From RUG12461 sp045657665 (lineage in GTDB: Bacteria > Bacillota > Clostridia > Lachnospirales > Lachnospiraceae), in contig JAZOTN010000004.1 of NCBI GenBank assembly GCA_045657665.1, positions 156,180 through 220,179 on the forward strand: 64,000 nucleotides of DNA, given 5' to 3'. The notes beneath the pieces were generated by a model that was not told where the DNA came from, made no database searches, and saw only the letters and a list, made by a program, of their open reading frames with translations. Shown piece after piece: positions 1-8,473 of the stretch. The position numbers and the translations under genes were made by a program. Every line of letters begins with the position of its first letter. Within the stretch, counting starts at the first letter, position 1.

Positions 1-1
1 C

Positions 2-1618
2 GATGACGATATGACAACCGGTTTTGTCTCCCTTTTGAACGAGTATCAGAACGCGCTGGACGGTGTCAAGGACTGGGACGGAAGCGAAACTTCAAGACAG
101 GCTTTTATCAGCAGCGCGCAGAGTCTCGGCGTGTTTTTTAATCATGTCTCAAGCGAGCTCTCTTCACTGCAGTCCGGCATTAATGACCAGATCAAGACGA
201 CTGTGGAAAGCATTAATTCCATTGCCCAGAAGATGGCGCTCCTTACCAAGCAGATCAATATCATCGAACTGCAGGGAGGATATGCCAATGAGCTTCGTGA
301 TCAGAGAAATCTTCTCGCGGATCAGCTGAATTCCATTATTCCAGTGGAGATCACCGAAGCACCCATCAAAAACAGTAATGATGAAGACCTTTATCTCGGC
401 GGAACGACCTACAAGGTGAAATACATGGGACAGATGCTGGTGAACAGCTATGATTACCGCGAGATAGAATGCGTTTCCCGTGAAGTACCCGTGAACCAGA
501 CAGACGCATCAGGGCTTTATGATCTCAGGTGGAAGGACACCGGTGTTTCCATCAGGACGACAGGGGATGGAACGAGCGGATCCTTAAGCGCTCTTTTTGA
601 AATGCGTGACGGAAACAACAACACCAATTTTACGGGATATCTGACCAAGATGGAGAAAGGAGCTAACGGGGTGGTAAAGGCGGTGTTCTCCGCCGGGGAT
701 TTCAACCAGGAAATGACCTCCGTTAATAACCTTAACATGCCGGAGCGGGGCTATATCACCATCAACAATGTGAATTATGAGTATGACGGATTTTCATTTG
801 ATACGGAAATGACCGAGGAAACGCTTCCCGACGGTTCTGTTCAGTATCATGAGAAGATTACGTCCTTTAAGTTTAATCTCGTGGATGCGGATGCCAGTAA
901 AGTGGAGGCGGCGGTCGGAAAAGCTTCCCATATCGGCGAAACCATTGATAACATGGGCGTTCCGTATTATATGAACCAGATGAGCGCATTTCTCCGCTCG
1001 TTTACCGAGAAATTCAATACGATCCAGGAATCCGGCGTGGATCTGGACGGGAAGGAGATGGGAGCGTTCTTTGTCGCGAAAAACGAGCTGGACGGTACGG
1101 AGATTGATTTCCATACTTATTCGGAATACCGTGATGAATATGCGGCGGATCATTCGAAGAATACCCATACCTACAACATCGGCGGAACACAAAAGGACAG
1201 CACCTATTATTCCCTGACTGCAGACAACTTCATGGTCAGCTATAACTCGACGAGCAACCCGAGGCATTTCGCAACGGCTACAGAGATCGAAAATGGCGTG
1301 GAAAAAGGAGATCTTCTGGAGCGTATGAAGAATCTTTACGGAGACGTGGAGATCTACCGCGGCTGCAAAGCCAAGGATTTTCTGCAGTGTATCTACGATG
1401 ATGTTGCGGTGGATAAAGAAGAGACCCAGACTTTCGTGGACAATTATAAGAGTATTCAGGGCGCTATCCAGACACAGAGGGATTCTGTATCCGGGGTTGA
1501 CCAGGATGAGGAAGCGCTTGATCTCATTAAATTTCAGAATGCATACAATCTCAACTCTAAGGTTATTCAGATTCTGACCGAAATATATGACAGATTAATA
1601 CTTGAGACCGGAGTGTGA
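2..1618 (+). CDS. flgK: Flagellar hook-associated protein 1 FlgK, 5'-truncated by window edge
   Basis: FlgK forms the first junction ring between hook and filament and is exported by the flagellar type III system. The frame is open to the left edge (Asp codons precede the first ATG at 11), so the true start lies outside the window. Support: a coiled-coil N-terminal D1 portion (QINIIELQGGYANELRDQRN, about residues 80-100 from position 11) and a classic C-terminal D0 helix with DEEALDLIKFQNAYNLNSK followed by VIQIL and TEIYDRLI. It is followed after 53 bases by flgL, the usual flgK-flgL pair. No frameshift was seen in the visible 535 codons. Confidence 0.93.
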   Translation, partial: DDDMTTGFVSLLNEYQNALDGVKDWDGSETSRQAFISSAQSLGVFFNHVSSELSSLQSGINDQIKTTVESINSIAQKMALLTKQINIIELQGGYANELRDQRNLLADQLNSIIPVEITEAPIKNSNDEDLYLGGTTYKVKYMGQMLVNSYDYREIECVSREVPVNQTDASGLYDLRWKDTGVSIRTTGDGTSGSLSALFEMRDGNNNTNFTGYLTKMEKGANGVVKAVFSAGDFNQEMTSVNNLNMPERGYITINNVNYEYDGFSFDTEMTEETLPDGSVQYHEKITSFKFNLVDADASKVEAAVGKASHIGETIDNMGVPYYMNQMSAFLRSFTEKFNTIQESGVDLDGKEMGAFFVAKNELDGTEIDFHTYSEYRDEYAADHSKNTHTYNIGGTQKDSTYYSLTADNFMVSYNSTSNPRHFATATEIENGVEKGDLLERMKNLYGDVEIYRGCKAKDFLQCIYDDVAVDKEETQTFVDNYKSIQGAIQTQRDSVSGVDQDEEALDLIKFQNAYNLNSKVIQILTEIYDRLILETGV

Positions 1619-1671
1619 TCGCAGGCGGAAATATATCACCCGATATATTTAGGTAAAGTGGAGGAAATGAT

Positions 1672-3267
1672 ATGAGAATCACCAATAATGTCATCATGCG
1701 GAACACCAAGACGAACATCAACGGGAACAAGGTCAATGTCAACGGTAAGAACAACCAGATGTCCAGTCAGAAAAAGATCGACCGCCCCTCCGAAGATCCT
1801 GTCATTGCAGTGCGTGCGCTGCGTCTCCGCAGCAATCTCAGTGAACTCAAGCAATACTTGAAAACGAATATCGAAGAAGCGGATTCCTGGCTGGAGATTA
1901 CGGATACGGCACTTTATAACATCAAAGGGCTGCTCAGCGACATGCACACGCTTGCGAATCATGGTGCGAACGATACGCTGAATCAGGATGACCGCAATAC
2001 GATCCTTGCGCAGCTTCGCCAGAATCAGGAGCAGATCTACGCGGAAGGCAATGCGGATTATGCGGGACGCACCGTGTTTACCGGCTGGAAAACCGATACG
2101 ACTCTGACCTTCCCCCGCGATAATAACGACCATTATGAGATCGACCAGAGGCTCTCCTATGAGGATCTGGATGAAAACGTTTATATCTATAATGAAGTGT
2201 CCGATGGGGATATCTCCGATCCCGCAAACTGGTCAAAAGCTCCCTCGGAGGATCCCGGCAGTGTAACGCTCGAGCGGATCCGCCTGGCGTATGATGATAT
2301 CAGTACTGCCACCGATCCGACACTCATTTTGGTCGATAAAACAAGTGGGATGGTGACCGGGATTGATGTTCAAAGTGTCATATGTGTTACCACGGCGCAG
2401 CTGGAGGCTGTGGACTATGATCTGAGCGCGGTAGGAGGCAGTCTTTATCCGGCTGATTCGACAAAGGATCCGTATGCAGAGAATCCTTCTGACAGACCGG
2501 GAGGAAATATCGTATTCAATAAAGATACCGGCGAACTGCTTTTTACGAAGGAGCAGGCAGACTTTTTCAAGAAAGAACAGATCCAGTTCCAGTTCACTTA
2601 TGATAAGCAGGGTTTTGAAAAGGGCGATCTGACTCCGGAAAATTACTTCAACTGCAGAAAATATGACGAGACAGATACAGCAGTGGACAAGTCTTATCAG
2701 CACATCAACAGCGACGGAACCTGGATCGAGGAGAACATCAATTATACGGTGGCGACCAACCAGGAGATGGCGATCAATATCGAAGCAAGGAACGTCCTGG
2801 ATCAGGATCTCAGCCGTGATATCGAAGATCTGGCAAATACGGTTCAGGCGGCTATTGATGCATATGATAAAGTTGCCAAGATCGAAAGCATGATGAAGAA
2901 GGACGTCTATGCGGACGCAGAGAGCCAGGCAAAGCTTTCCGCACTTCTGGAACGTGCGAATAAGGATGCATCCATGGCGGATGATAAGATGAAGAAAACC
3001 TATGCTCATTATGTAGGCAAGTTCCAGGACTATATCGATACGGCAGAGCTCGCACGGACGGATCTCGGCGCGAGAGGACAGAGGCTTTCCCTTACCAAAA
3101 ACCGTGTGGAAGCCCAGTACAACACCGTGGATAAACTGAAGGCGGAAAATGAGGACGAGGATCTTTCCGATATCGTGATCGACTATCAGGCGGCGTACCT
3201 TGCTTATCAGGCATCGCTTCAGGCGGCGTCCAAGGTTCAGCAGCAGACCCTGCTCGATTACATCTAA
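1672..3267 (+). CDS. flgL: Flagellar hook-associated protein 3 FlgL
   Basis: FlgL is the second hook-filament junction protein, built like a flagellin with N- and C-terminal helices packing as D0/D1. The start MRITNNVIMRNTKTNINGN and the flagellin-like DRPSEDPVIAVRALRLRSNL (about residues 37-56) are diagnostic, as is the C-terminal IVIDYQAAYLAYQASLQAAS. At 531 residues it is well above the ~300 common in enterics because of a long central insertion (about residues 150-370), probably surface-exposed. Start chosen at ATG 1672 with GGAGG 11 bases upstream (1656-1660). It lies directly downstream of flgK. Confidence 0.93.
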   Translation: MRITNNVIMRNTKTNINGNKVNVNGKNNQMSSQKKIDRPSEDPVIAVRALRLRSNLSELKQYLKTNIEEADSWLEITDTALYNIKGLLSDMHTLANHGANDTLNQDDRNTILAQLRQNQEQIYAEGNADYAGRTVFTGWKTDTTLTFPRDNNDHYEIDQRLSYEDLDENVYIYNEVSDGDISDPANWSKAPSEDPGSVTLERIRLAYDDISTATDPTLILVDKTSGMVTGIDVQSVICVTTAQLEAVDYDLSAVGGSLYPADSTKDPYAENPSDRPGGNIVFNKDTGELLFTKEQADFFKKEQIQFQFTYDKQGFEKGDLTPENYFNCRKYDETDTAVDKSYQHINSDGTWIEENINYTVATNQEMAINIEARNVLDQDLSRDIEDLANTVQAAIDAYDKVAKIESMMKKDVYADAESQAKLSALLERANKDASMADDKMKKTYAHYVGKFQDYIDTAELARTDLGARGQRLSLTKNRVEAQYNTVDKLKAENEDEDLSDIVIDYQAAYLAYQASLQAASKVQQQTLLDYI

Positions 3268-3371
3268 AGCAAAGGGATCTGCGGAGATTTTTGACTTGCA
3301 CCTCCGCAGCGGAAAGACTATCATAATAGTGTAACCTTTTATTTACATACACATGGGAAGGAGAGCAGGAC

Positions 3372-3398
3372 ATGAGGTTCTGCGGAAAATTGCTATGA
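3372..3398 (+). CDS. Eight-codon leader ORF overlapping fliW start
   Basis: ATG 3372 is preceded by AAGGAG (3358-3363) at good spacing and reads M-R-F-C-G-K-L-L before TGA at 3396-3398. That stop overlaps the ATG of fliW at 3395 in the ATGA arrangement typical of translational coupling. The strong ribosome site belongs to this short ORF rather than to fliW, whose own ATG has no clear site. Inference: a coupling leader for fliW; it could also be chance. Confidence 0.4.
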   Translation: MRFCGKLL

Positions 3399-3862
3399 AA
3401 GCAGCACACACCAGACTCTTCGGTTACATGGAGATCGAAGACGAGAAGATCATCCACTTTGACAACGGCATCATCGGATTTCCTCATCTCAAGGATTTCA
3501 CCCTGATCAATGATGCGGAGGAGGAGAAAAACGAATCCAGCATCAACTGGCTCCAGTCGCTTGACGAGCCGGAGCTTGCGCTCCCCGTCATGGATCCGCT
3601 GGTGATCGAGCCGAATTACGACCCGGTGGTAGAGGATGAGTTCCTAGAACCCCTCGGGGAAATGACACCGGAATCCACCTTTGTGCTTGTTACCGTGACG
3701 GTTCCTCAGGATATCGAGGAGATCGCGGTCAACCTGAAAGCGCCGATCATTATCAACTTGACGACAAACCGCGCCGGACAGCTGATCGTGGAAAACGACT
3801 ATCCGGTACGCTACAAGATCTATGACCTGCTGAAAGAAAATGATGAAAGGGCGGGTGAGTAG
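3395..3862 (+). CDS. fliW: Flagellar assembly factor FliW
   Basis: FliW is the cytoplasmic regulator that binds either flagellin or CsrA; free flagellin titrates FliW away from CsrA, which then represses flagellin translation (known from Bacillus subtilis). The sequence shows the family pattern FGYMEIEDEKIIHFDNGIIG near the start, FINWLQSLDEPELALPVMDP-like text in the middle (INWLQSLDEPELALPVMDP) and NLKAPIIINLTTNRAGQ near the end. A longer frame begins at ATG 3353, but family alignments start near MKAAHTRLFG, so ATG 3395 (155 residues) is preferred. Stop and the csrA start are 2 bases apart, so the two are one operon. Confidence 0.92.
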   Translation: MKAAHTRLFGYMEIEDEKIIHFDNGIIGFPHLKDFTLINDAEEEKNESSINWLQSLDEPELALPVMDPLVIEPNYDPVVEDEFLEPLGEMTPESTFVLVTVTVPQDIEEIAVNLKAPIIINLTTNRAGQLIVENDYPVRYKIYDLLKENDERAGE

Positions 3863-3864
3863 AT

Positions 3865-4083
3865 ATGTTGGCATTGACAAGAAAAAAAGGCGAAGCGCTC
3901 GTCATTAATAATAACATTGAGGTAACGGTTCTTGAGATCCGGGGCGACCAGATCAAGCTCGGCATCGCGGCTCCGAAAGAGGTTCCGGTATACCGCAAGG
4001 AGGTTTACCTCCAGATCCAGAAAGAAAATGAAGCGGCTCTGCATGTGGACGGCCTGAGCGCGCTGAAGAACCTGATCAAATAA
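3865..4083 (+). CDS. csrA: Carbon storage regulator / translational repressor CsrA
   Basis: CsrA is a small dimeric RNA-binding protein that recognises ANGGA motifs, often in hairpin loops covering ribosome sites. The 72-residue product has the conserved start MLALTRKKGEALVINNNIEV and the RNA-binding edge strands LEIRGDQIKLGIAAPKEVPV with YRKEVYLQIQKEN. The C-terminal tail of about 20 residues is typical of Gram-positive CsrA. It sits immediately after fliW and a few kb upstream of three flagellin genes, two of which have leader hairpins displaying ANGGA. Confidence 0.96.
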   Translation: MLALTRKKGEALVINNNIEVTVLEIRGDQIKLGIAAPKEVPVYRKEVYLQIQKENEAALHVDGLSALKNLIK

Positions 4084-4098
4084 CATGTAAGGAAACGG

Positions 4099-4134
4099 AT
4101 TTCCCGGAAGCGACAGGCTTTCGGGAAATTTTTT
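4099..4134 (+). terminator. Rho-independent terminator after csrA
   Basis: A 12-bp stem (4099-4110 with 4118-4129, one G-T wobble) and a 7-base loop CGACAGG is followed by a run of T. It separates the flgK-csrA transcript from flaG. Confidence 0.85.
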
Positions 4135-4165
4135 AAAAAAATTTAAAAATATTATGGAAACCTGT

Positions 4166-4192
4166 TAATTTTTTTGATATGGTGACGATATA
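4166..4192 (+). promoter_or_regulatory. Sigma-28-like promoter upstream of flaG
   Basis: TAAT (4166-4169), 15 bases, then ACGATATA (4185-4192). This matches the spacing and the CGATA core of the promoters in front of the flagellin genes below, with weaker bases in both boxes. Confidence 0.55.
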
Positions 4193-4259
4193 AGATATAG
4201 AAATACTGTAACTGTCACTTTTTGTACTTATTTTTCAATTTCACAGGGAGGTGAAAACA

Positions 4260-4700
4260 ATGGCTATCGAAGGAATTCAGTCGGCAGCAGCAAGCTATCA
4301 GACTACGCCGGCAATCCAAAGACCCGTCGAGCCGCCGAAGGGCGCAACACAGGCAGCGGAGAACTTCTCCACGGCAGATACGGCGCAGACGGTAGCGATG
4401 GGCACTTCTGCGACTGCGGAGTTATCACGTCAGTCGGATCAGGAGAACGGTCAGCAGGGAAGCGAAGACCAGCAGCAGAGACAAAATGAAAAGATCAAAA
4501 AGGCTGTTGAAGAGCTCAACAAAAAGTCTCGTAATACAGAGGCTGTCTACGGCTTCCATGAAAAGACGAACCGTGTAACTATCAAGATCGTCGACAAGGA
4601 GACCAAGGACACCATCAAGGAATTTCCGGCGGAGGAAACGCTGGATATGATCGCAAAGGCGTGGGAACTTGCCGGTCTCATGGTAGACGAAAAGAGGTAA
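4260..4700 (+). CDS. flaG: Flagellar protein FlaG
   Basis: FlaG is a small flagellar protein of poorly defined role, usually next to fliD, affecting filament length or capping. The C-terminal half carries the family pattern: a helix rich in charged residues (KIKKAVEELNKKSRNTEA), then FHEKTNRVTIKIVDKETKD and IKEFPAEETLDMIAKAWEL. The N-terminal ~75 residues are low-complexity (Ala, Gln, Thr, Ser). A GTG at 4251 is in frame, but it overlaps the GGGAGG ribosome site (4246-4251), so ATG 4260 (146 residues) is preferred. fliD follows after 15 bases. Confidence 0.88.
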   Translation: MAIEGIQSAAASYQTTPAIQRPVEPPKGATQAAENFSTADTAQTVAMGTSATAELSRQSDQENGQQGSEDQQQRQNEKIKKAVEELNKKSRNTEAVYGFHEKTNRVTIKIVDKETKDTIKEFPAEETLDMIAKAWELAGLMVDEKR

Positions 4701-4715
4701 GAAGGAGGAAGCACT

Positions 4716-7178
4716 ATGCCAATCAGAATAACCGGACTTGCTTCCGGACTGGATACGGAGTCCCTCGTTACAGAGCTTGTTTCCGCATACAATGTAAAGA
4801 AGGACAATTACGTGAAGGCGCAGACCAAGCTTTCCTGGAAACAGGACGCATGGAAGTCGCTGAATAAAAAGGTATACAGCCTTTACAGCAGCGTCAGCAA
4901 TCTTCGCTACTCCTCTGCGTACAGTCTGAAGAAGACGACTGTGTCTGATACGACAAAGGCAACGGTGAAAGCCGGGAACAACGCGATCAACGGAACGCAG
5001 AAGCTGGTGGTCAAGAGCCTTGCGGCGACCGGGTACCTTACGGGCGGAAAGCTCAAGACCAAAGACGGCAGCAAGGCAGAAGGCGGCACGACGCTTGGCA
5101 ACCTGACAGATAATAACGGCAAAGGTTACGGACTCGGTGAAGGCGAGAGCGGTTCGATCAATGTCAACGGAAAAGAGATCTCGCTTTCCTCAACGGATAC
5201 GATCTCCTCGGTTGTGAACAAGCTCAAGGATGCCGGAGTCAGCGCATCGTTTGATTCGACAAATCAGAGACTCTTTGTCAGCAGCAAGGAAAGCGGCAAG
5301 GATAATGAATTTACCCTGACTGCTTCGAATGAAGGCGGCGCAAAGATCCTGCAGTCGTTAGGCCTCATGACGAATATTTCCAAAGGCACCGCGGCATACA
5401 ACGAGTATGCATCCGTGATCGACAAGTATTCGGCAGAAGGCGAGGTGGATCCGGATAAGATCAAGGAAGCGATCGAAAACGGAACGCTTAAGGCGGATTC
5501 CTACGGGGACGCTGCGTACCAGACTGCGGTGAAGACCTACAACTATGCTGTGGCTGCGGCAAAGGCACTCTCGGAAGGGACCGAGGATACGGTAAAGACC
5601 GCTTATCAGAATTATAAGAACAACCAGGGTAAGATCGATGATCTGAACGAAGCAGGCTTTAACAAGTCAATCTATGACGGACTTTCCAAGGCGTCGGATA
5701 CTCAGCTTGAAAATCAGTATCTGGACAAGAACGGCAACCAGATCACTGTTGAGCGTGATGATGGAGGAAATATCACCAAGATCAACGGCAAGGAAGTGGA
5801 CGGTGAAGGGAAGACTGAGGACGGATACGCGATCGTCGGTGACAAGATCACTTATACGAATCCGGAAGATGCGGAAGCGACGCCGGTAGAATACTCAAAA
5901 GCAGGTGATGTACTGGCGGATATGCAGGCAATCCTTACGGATAAGTTCCCGGGGAGCGCTGACGTAGAAGAAGCCTATGCGGCTTATACGGACACCGTAA
6001 ATGCGGTGAATGAGTTTATGTCCACCTACAGCGAAGATCTTTCCGTGCTGGATCAGGTCTATGCGGATGGCATGGATCTTGCATCGACTCAATCGCTTCA
6101 AAGCAGCAGTCTTGATGCAGCGGCGACAGCCTATTCCGAGAAGGTGCAGGCAGCGCTTACCGCAGTGAACGGCAGCGGGCTTTATACCACCAGCAGCGGT
6201 GCCGTCCGGATCGACGCGACGGATTCCGTGATCGAGCTCAACGGTGCGGAGTTTACCGGAAGCACCAACAGCTTCTCGATCAACGGTCTGTCCATTGATG
6301 TGACGGGAACGACGGACGAGAACGGCATCACGATCACGACCTCAACGGACAGCCAGGGCATTTACGACAAGGTCAAGGATTTCCTGTCCCAGTACAATGA
6401 CCTGATGAATGAGATGTGCTCGCTTTATAATGCAGCATCCGCAAAAGGCTATGAGCCGCTGACCGCGGATGAGAAGAAAGCGATGAGCGACACCCAGGTG
6501 GAGGATTGGGAAGCGAAGATCAAGAGTGCATTGCTCCGGCGCGATACCACGCTCGATTCCCTGATTACCGCGATGACCACTTCCATGCAGAAGGGATACG
6601 TCATGGGAAAGGATTCGAACGGCAACAACATTACCTTTACCCTGAATAAAGACGGTACCTATAAAGGAAGCAACGGACAGAATTATACGCTCGAGGAGCG
6701 CAGCGGCGGGAAGTATACGATGAAGGGTGATGACGGCAGTTCCATTACCGCAGCGAATTATTCCTGGTCCAGCTTCGGTGTGGCGACCCTTGGTCTTCTC
6801 AATGCCGCATCCAATGAGAACAACGCTTATCATATTGATGGCGATGCGGATGATGAGAACACCTCCGGCAAAACGGACAAGCTCCTGGCGGCAATCGCCA
6901 GTGATCCGGATACCGTGATCGATTTCCTGAAAAACGCAACGAGCAGCCTTTATGATTCCATCAACAAGAAGATGGCGTCCACCTCGCTCCGTTCCGCTTA
7001 TACGGTCTACAATGACAAGGAAATGAACAAGGAATACAGTGACTATACGGACACGATCAAGAAATGGGACGAAAAGGTCACAAAGATCGAGGACAGCTAC
7101 TACAAGAAGTTTGCGGCGATGGAAAAGGCGCTGACATCGATCCAGGGTCAGTCTTCGGCACTCGGAGGGATTCTCTAG
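4716..7178 (+). CDS. fliD: Flagellar filament capping protein FliD
   Basis: FliD forms the cap under which flagellin subunits polymerise. The N-terminus (RITGLASGLDTESLVTELVS) is the conserved FliD_N start, and a C-terminal FliD_C region contains VKDFLSQYNDLMNEMCSLYN and ends in a coiled coil (DTIKKWDEKVTKIEDSYYKK) with the family-typical tail ALTSIQGQSSALGGIL. At 820 residues it is much longer than the ~450-500 of enteric FliD; the extra length is a central region (about residues 210-480) rich in short acidic and Tyr/Ala segments, probably a surface domain. ATG 4716 follows AAGGAGG. It is co-directional with flaG and fliS. Confidence 0.93.
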   Translation: MPIRITGLASGLDTESLVTELVSAYNVKKDNYVKAQTKLSWKQDAWKSLNKKVYSLYSSVSNLRYSSAYSLKKTTVSDTTKATVKAGNNAINGTQKLVVKSLAATGYLTGGKLKTKDGSKAEGGTTLGNLTDNNGKGYGLGEGESGSINVNGKEISLSSTDTISSVVNKLKDAGVSASFDSTNQRLFVSSKESGKDNEFTLTASNEGGAKILQSLGLMTNISKGTAAYNEYASVIDKYSAEGEVDPDKIKEAIENGTLKADSYGDAAYQTAVKTYNYAVAAAKALSEGTEDTVKTAYQNYKNNQGKIDDLNEAGFNKSIYDGLSKASDTQLENQYLDKNGNQITVERDDGGNITKINGKEVDGEGKTEDGYAIVGDKITYTNPEDAEATPVEYSKAGDVLADMQAILTDKFPGSADVEEAYAAYTDTVNAVNEFMSTYSEDLSVLDQVYADGMDLASTQSLQSSSLDAAATAYSEKVQAALTAVNGSGLYTTSSGAVRIDATDSVIELNGAEFTGSTNSFSINGLSIDVTGTTDENGITITTSTDSQGIYDKVKDFLSQYNDLMNEMCSLYNAASAKGYEPLTADEKKAMSDTQVEDWEAKIKSALLRRDTTLDSLITAMTTSMQKGYVMGKDSNGNNITFTLNKDGTYKGSNGQNYTLEERSGGKYTMKGDDGSSITAANYSWSSFGVATLGLLNAASNENNAYHIDGDADDENTSGKTDKLLAAIASDPDTVIDFLKNATSSLYDSINKKMASTSLRSAYTVYNDKEMNKEYSDYTDTIKKWDEKVTKIEDSYYKKFAAMEKALTSIQGQSSALGGIL

Positions 7179-7230
7179 GAAGGACTGTTTCGACAGAGTT
7201 TCCATAATTCATACAGGGAGGTAGAGCAAC

Positions 7231-7647
7231 ATGCCATTACGTAATGGATATGCGGTATATCAGAATAACAGGATCCAGACGGCTTCGCCGGCGGAACTGA
7301 CACTGATGCTTTATGAAGGAGCCATCAAGTTTTGTAATATCGCGATCATGGCAGTAGAAAACAAGGAAATTGAGAAAGCACATATCAACATCCGTAAGGT
7401 GGAGGATATCATTTCCGAGTTTCAGGCGACACTGAATTATAAATATCCGGTGGCAAAAGACTTTAACAATGTTTATGTTTATATCAAGGACCGTCTTCAG
7501 CAGGCCAATTTTAAGAAAGACAAGGAGATCCTCGAAGAGGTCTTAGAGCACCTCCGGACACTCCGGGATACCTGGAAGGAAGTCATGCGGCTGACCAAGA
7601 ACGGAACAGATACATCGGTAAGGGCTACGGCTGCGACGGAGGGGTAA
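7231..7647 (+). CDS. fliS: Flagellar secretion chaperone FliS
   Basis: FliS is the cytosolic chaperone that holds the flagellin C-terminus before export. The 138-residue helical protein has the family start NGYAVYQNNRIQTASPAELT and the helix LMLYEGAIKFCNIAIMAVEN, then YIKDRLQQANFKKD near the middle and LRTLRDTWKEVMR at the end. GGGAGG lies 10 bases before ATG 7231. It follows fliD and precedes a second chaperone-like gene by only 5 bases. Confidence 0.94.
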   Translation: MPLRNGYAVYQNNRIQTASPAELTLMLYEGAIKFCNIAIMAVENKEIEKAHINIRKVEDIISEFQATLNYKYPVAKDFNNVYVYIKDRLQQANFKKDKEILEEVLEHLRTLRDTWKEVMRLTKNGTDTSVRATAATEG

Positions 7648-7652
7648 ACGAA

Positions 7653-8126
7653 TTGAAGCAAACCTTAAGTATCCTGGAGCAGAGTCTTGAAAAGAAGCTT
7701 CTGCTCCTGGATCAGGTTCTCGAAAAAAGCAGAGAACAGGAAAAATTGTTAAAAGATCCGGATCTGACGCCGGAGGAGTTCGAGCAGAATGTCGAAGAAA
7801 AAGGCGCACTGGTCGAAGAACTCACCGGACTGGATGCCGGATTTGAACAGGTATTTGAACGGATCAAAAACGAGCTTCCGTCTCATAAAGAGGAATTCAA
7901 GGATGAGATTAAGAAGATCCAGGAGCTGATTCGGGAAGTGACTGCGAGAAGCACATCCATCCAGGCAGCAGAGTCGCGGAACAAAGACCTTGCGCAAAAG
8001 AAATTTGCAACAATCCGAAAGCAGATCAAAGAAGCCAGAGCAAGCCGCCAGGTGGTCAGTCAGTATTACCAGAACATGATGAAACTGAACTTTGTGGATC
8101 CGCAGTTTATGGATGACAAGCAGTAA
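7653..8126 (+). CDS. FliT/FlgN-like flagellar export chaperone
   Basis: A 157-residue, almost wholly helical protein with predicted coiled coils (LEQSLEKKLLLLDQVLEKS, then KDEIKKIQELIREVTARS). Small all-helical proteins directly after fliS are usually FliT- or FlgN-type chaperones for FliD or FlgK/FlgL; the motif EEFEQNVEEKGALVEELTGL resembles the FlgN family. Start is TTG 7653 with GGAGGGG at 7638-7644. Sequence alone does not decide between FliT and FlgN, so no symbol is given. It ends the fliD-fliS transcription unit. Confidence 0.65.
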   Translation: MKQTLSILEQSLEKKLLLLDQVLEKSREQEKLLKDPDLTPEEFEQNVEEKGALVEELTGLDAGFEQVFERIKNELPSHKEEFKDEIKKIQELIREVTARSTSIQAAESRNKDLAQKKFATIRKQIKEARASRQVVSQYYQNMMKLNFVDPQFMDDKQ

Positions 8127-8198
8127 ACGGCGATCGCATAACGCTCAAGCGATAATCCTCTACAAAATACAAAGTGTCAGTTAAATAAAAAATCACGC

Positions 8199-8226
8199 TT
8201 GAATTTTCTGAAAACCGTGATATAAT
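8199..8226 (+). promoter_or_regulatory. Sigma-A-like promoter with extended -10, upstream of first flagellin gene
   Basis: TTGAAT (8199-8204), 16 bases, TATAAT (8221-8226) with TG one base before the -10 box. The 347-base gap 8127-8473 thus contains a vegetative-type promoter as well as the sigma-28-like one below. An AT-rich perfect palindrome (13-bp arms, 8282-8294 and 8296-8308) lies between them. Confidence 0.55.
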
Positions 8227-8314
8227 AGTGATACTACAAAAGACATGGAAGTATTGCTTTTTCAAGGTTTAACAAGACTTTAAACAAAATTTTTAAAAAA
8301 TTTTGTTTTAGGTA

Positions 8315-8342
8315 TAATGTATCGGAAATATCTTCCGATATA
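8315..8342 (+). promoter_or_regulatory. Sigma-28 promoter of first flagellin gene, inside an inverted repeat
   Basis: CCGATATA at 8335-8342 is the flagellar -10 box shared with the other two flagellin promoters; the -35 (TAAT 8315-8318, 16-base spacing) is weaker. The -10 overlaps the right arm of a perfect 8-bp inverted repeat TATCGGAA/TTCCGATA (8320-8327 and 8333-8340), absent from the other two promoters. Confidence 0.7.
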
Positions 8343-8432
8343 TGAGGTAAGTAAACAAGTTATTGTTACTTGGTGGGGGAATCAGGATCGGAGCGTACGG
8401 CCGTAATGAGGAGCCCGCAAACAAAAGCAAAC

Positions 8433-8465
8433 TGTAGCACGGACGCTACATTATTTTCAAGGAGG
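8433..8465 (+). promoter_or_regulatory. Probable CsrA-binding leader of first flagellin gene
   Basis: Stem TGTAGC/GCTACA (8433-8438, 8445-8450) presents the hexaloop ACGGAC, which contains the CsrA motif ANGGA. Eight bases later the ribosome site AAGGAGG (8459-8465) supplies a second AAGGA. The same geometry recurs before the second flagellin gene with a changed base pair. Confidence 0.65.
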
Positions 8466-8473
8466 AAAAAATT

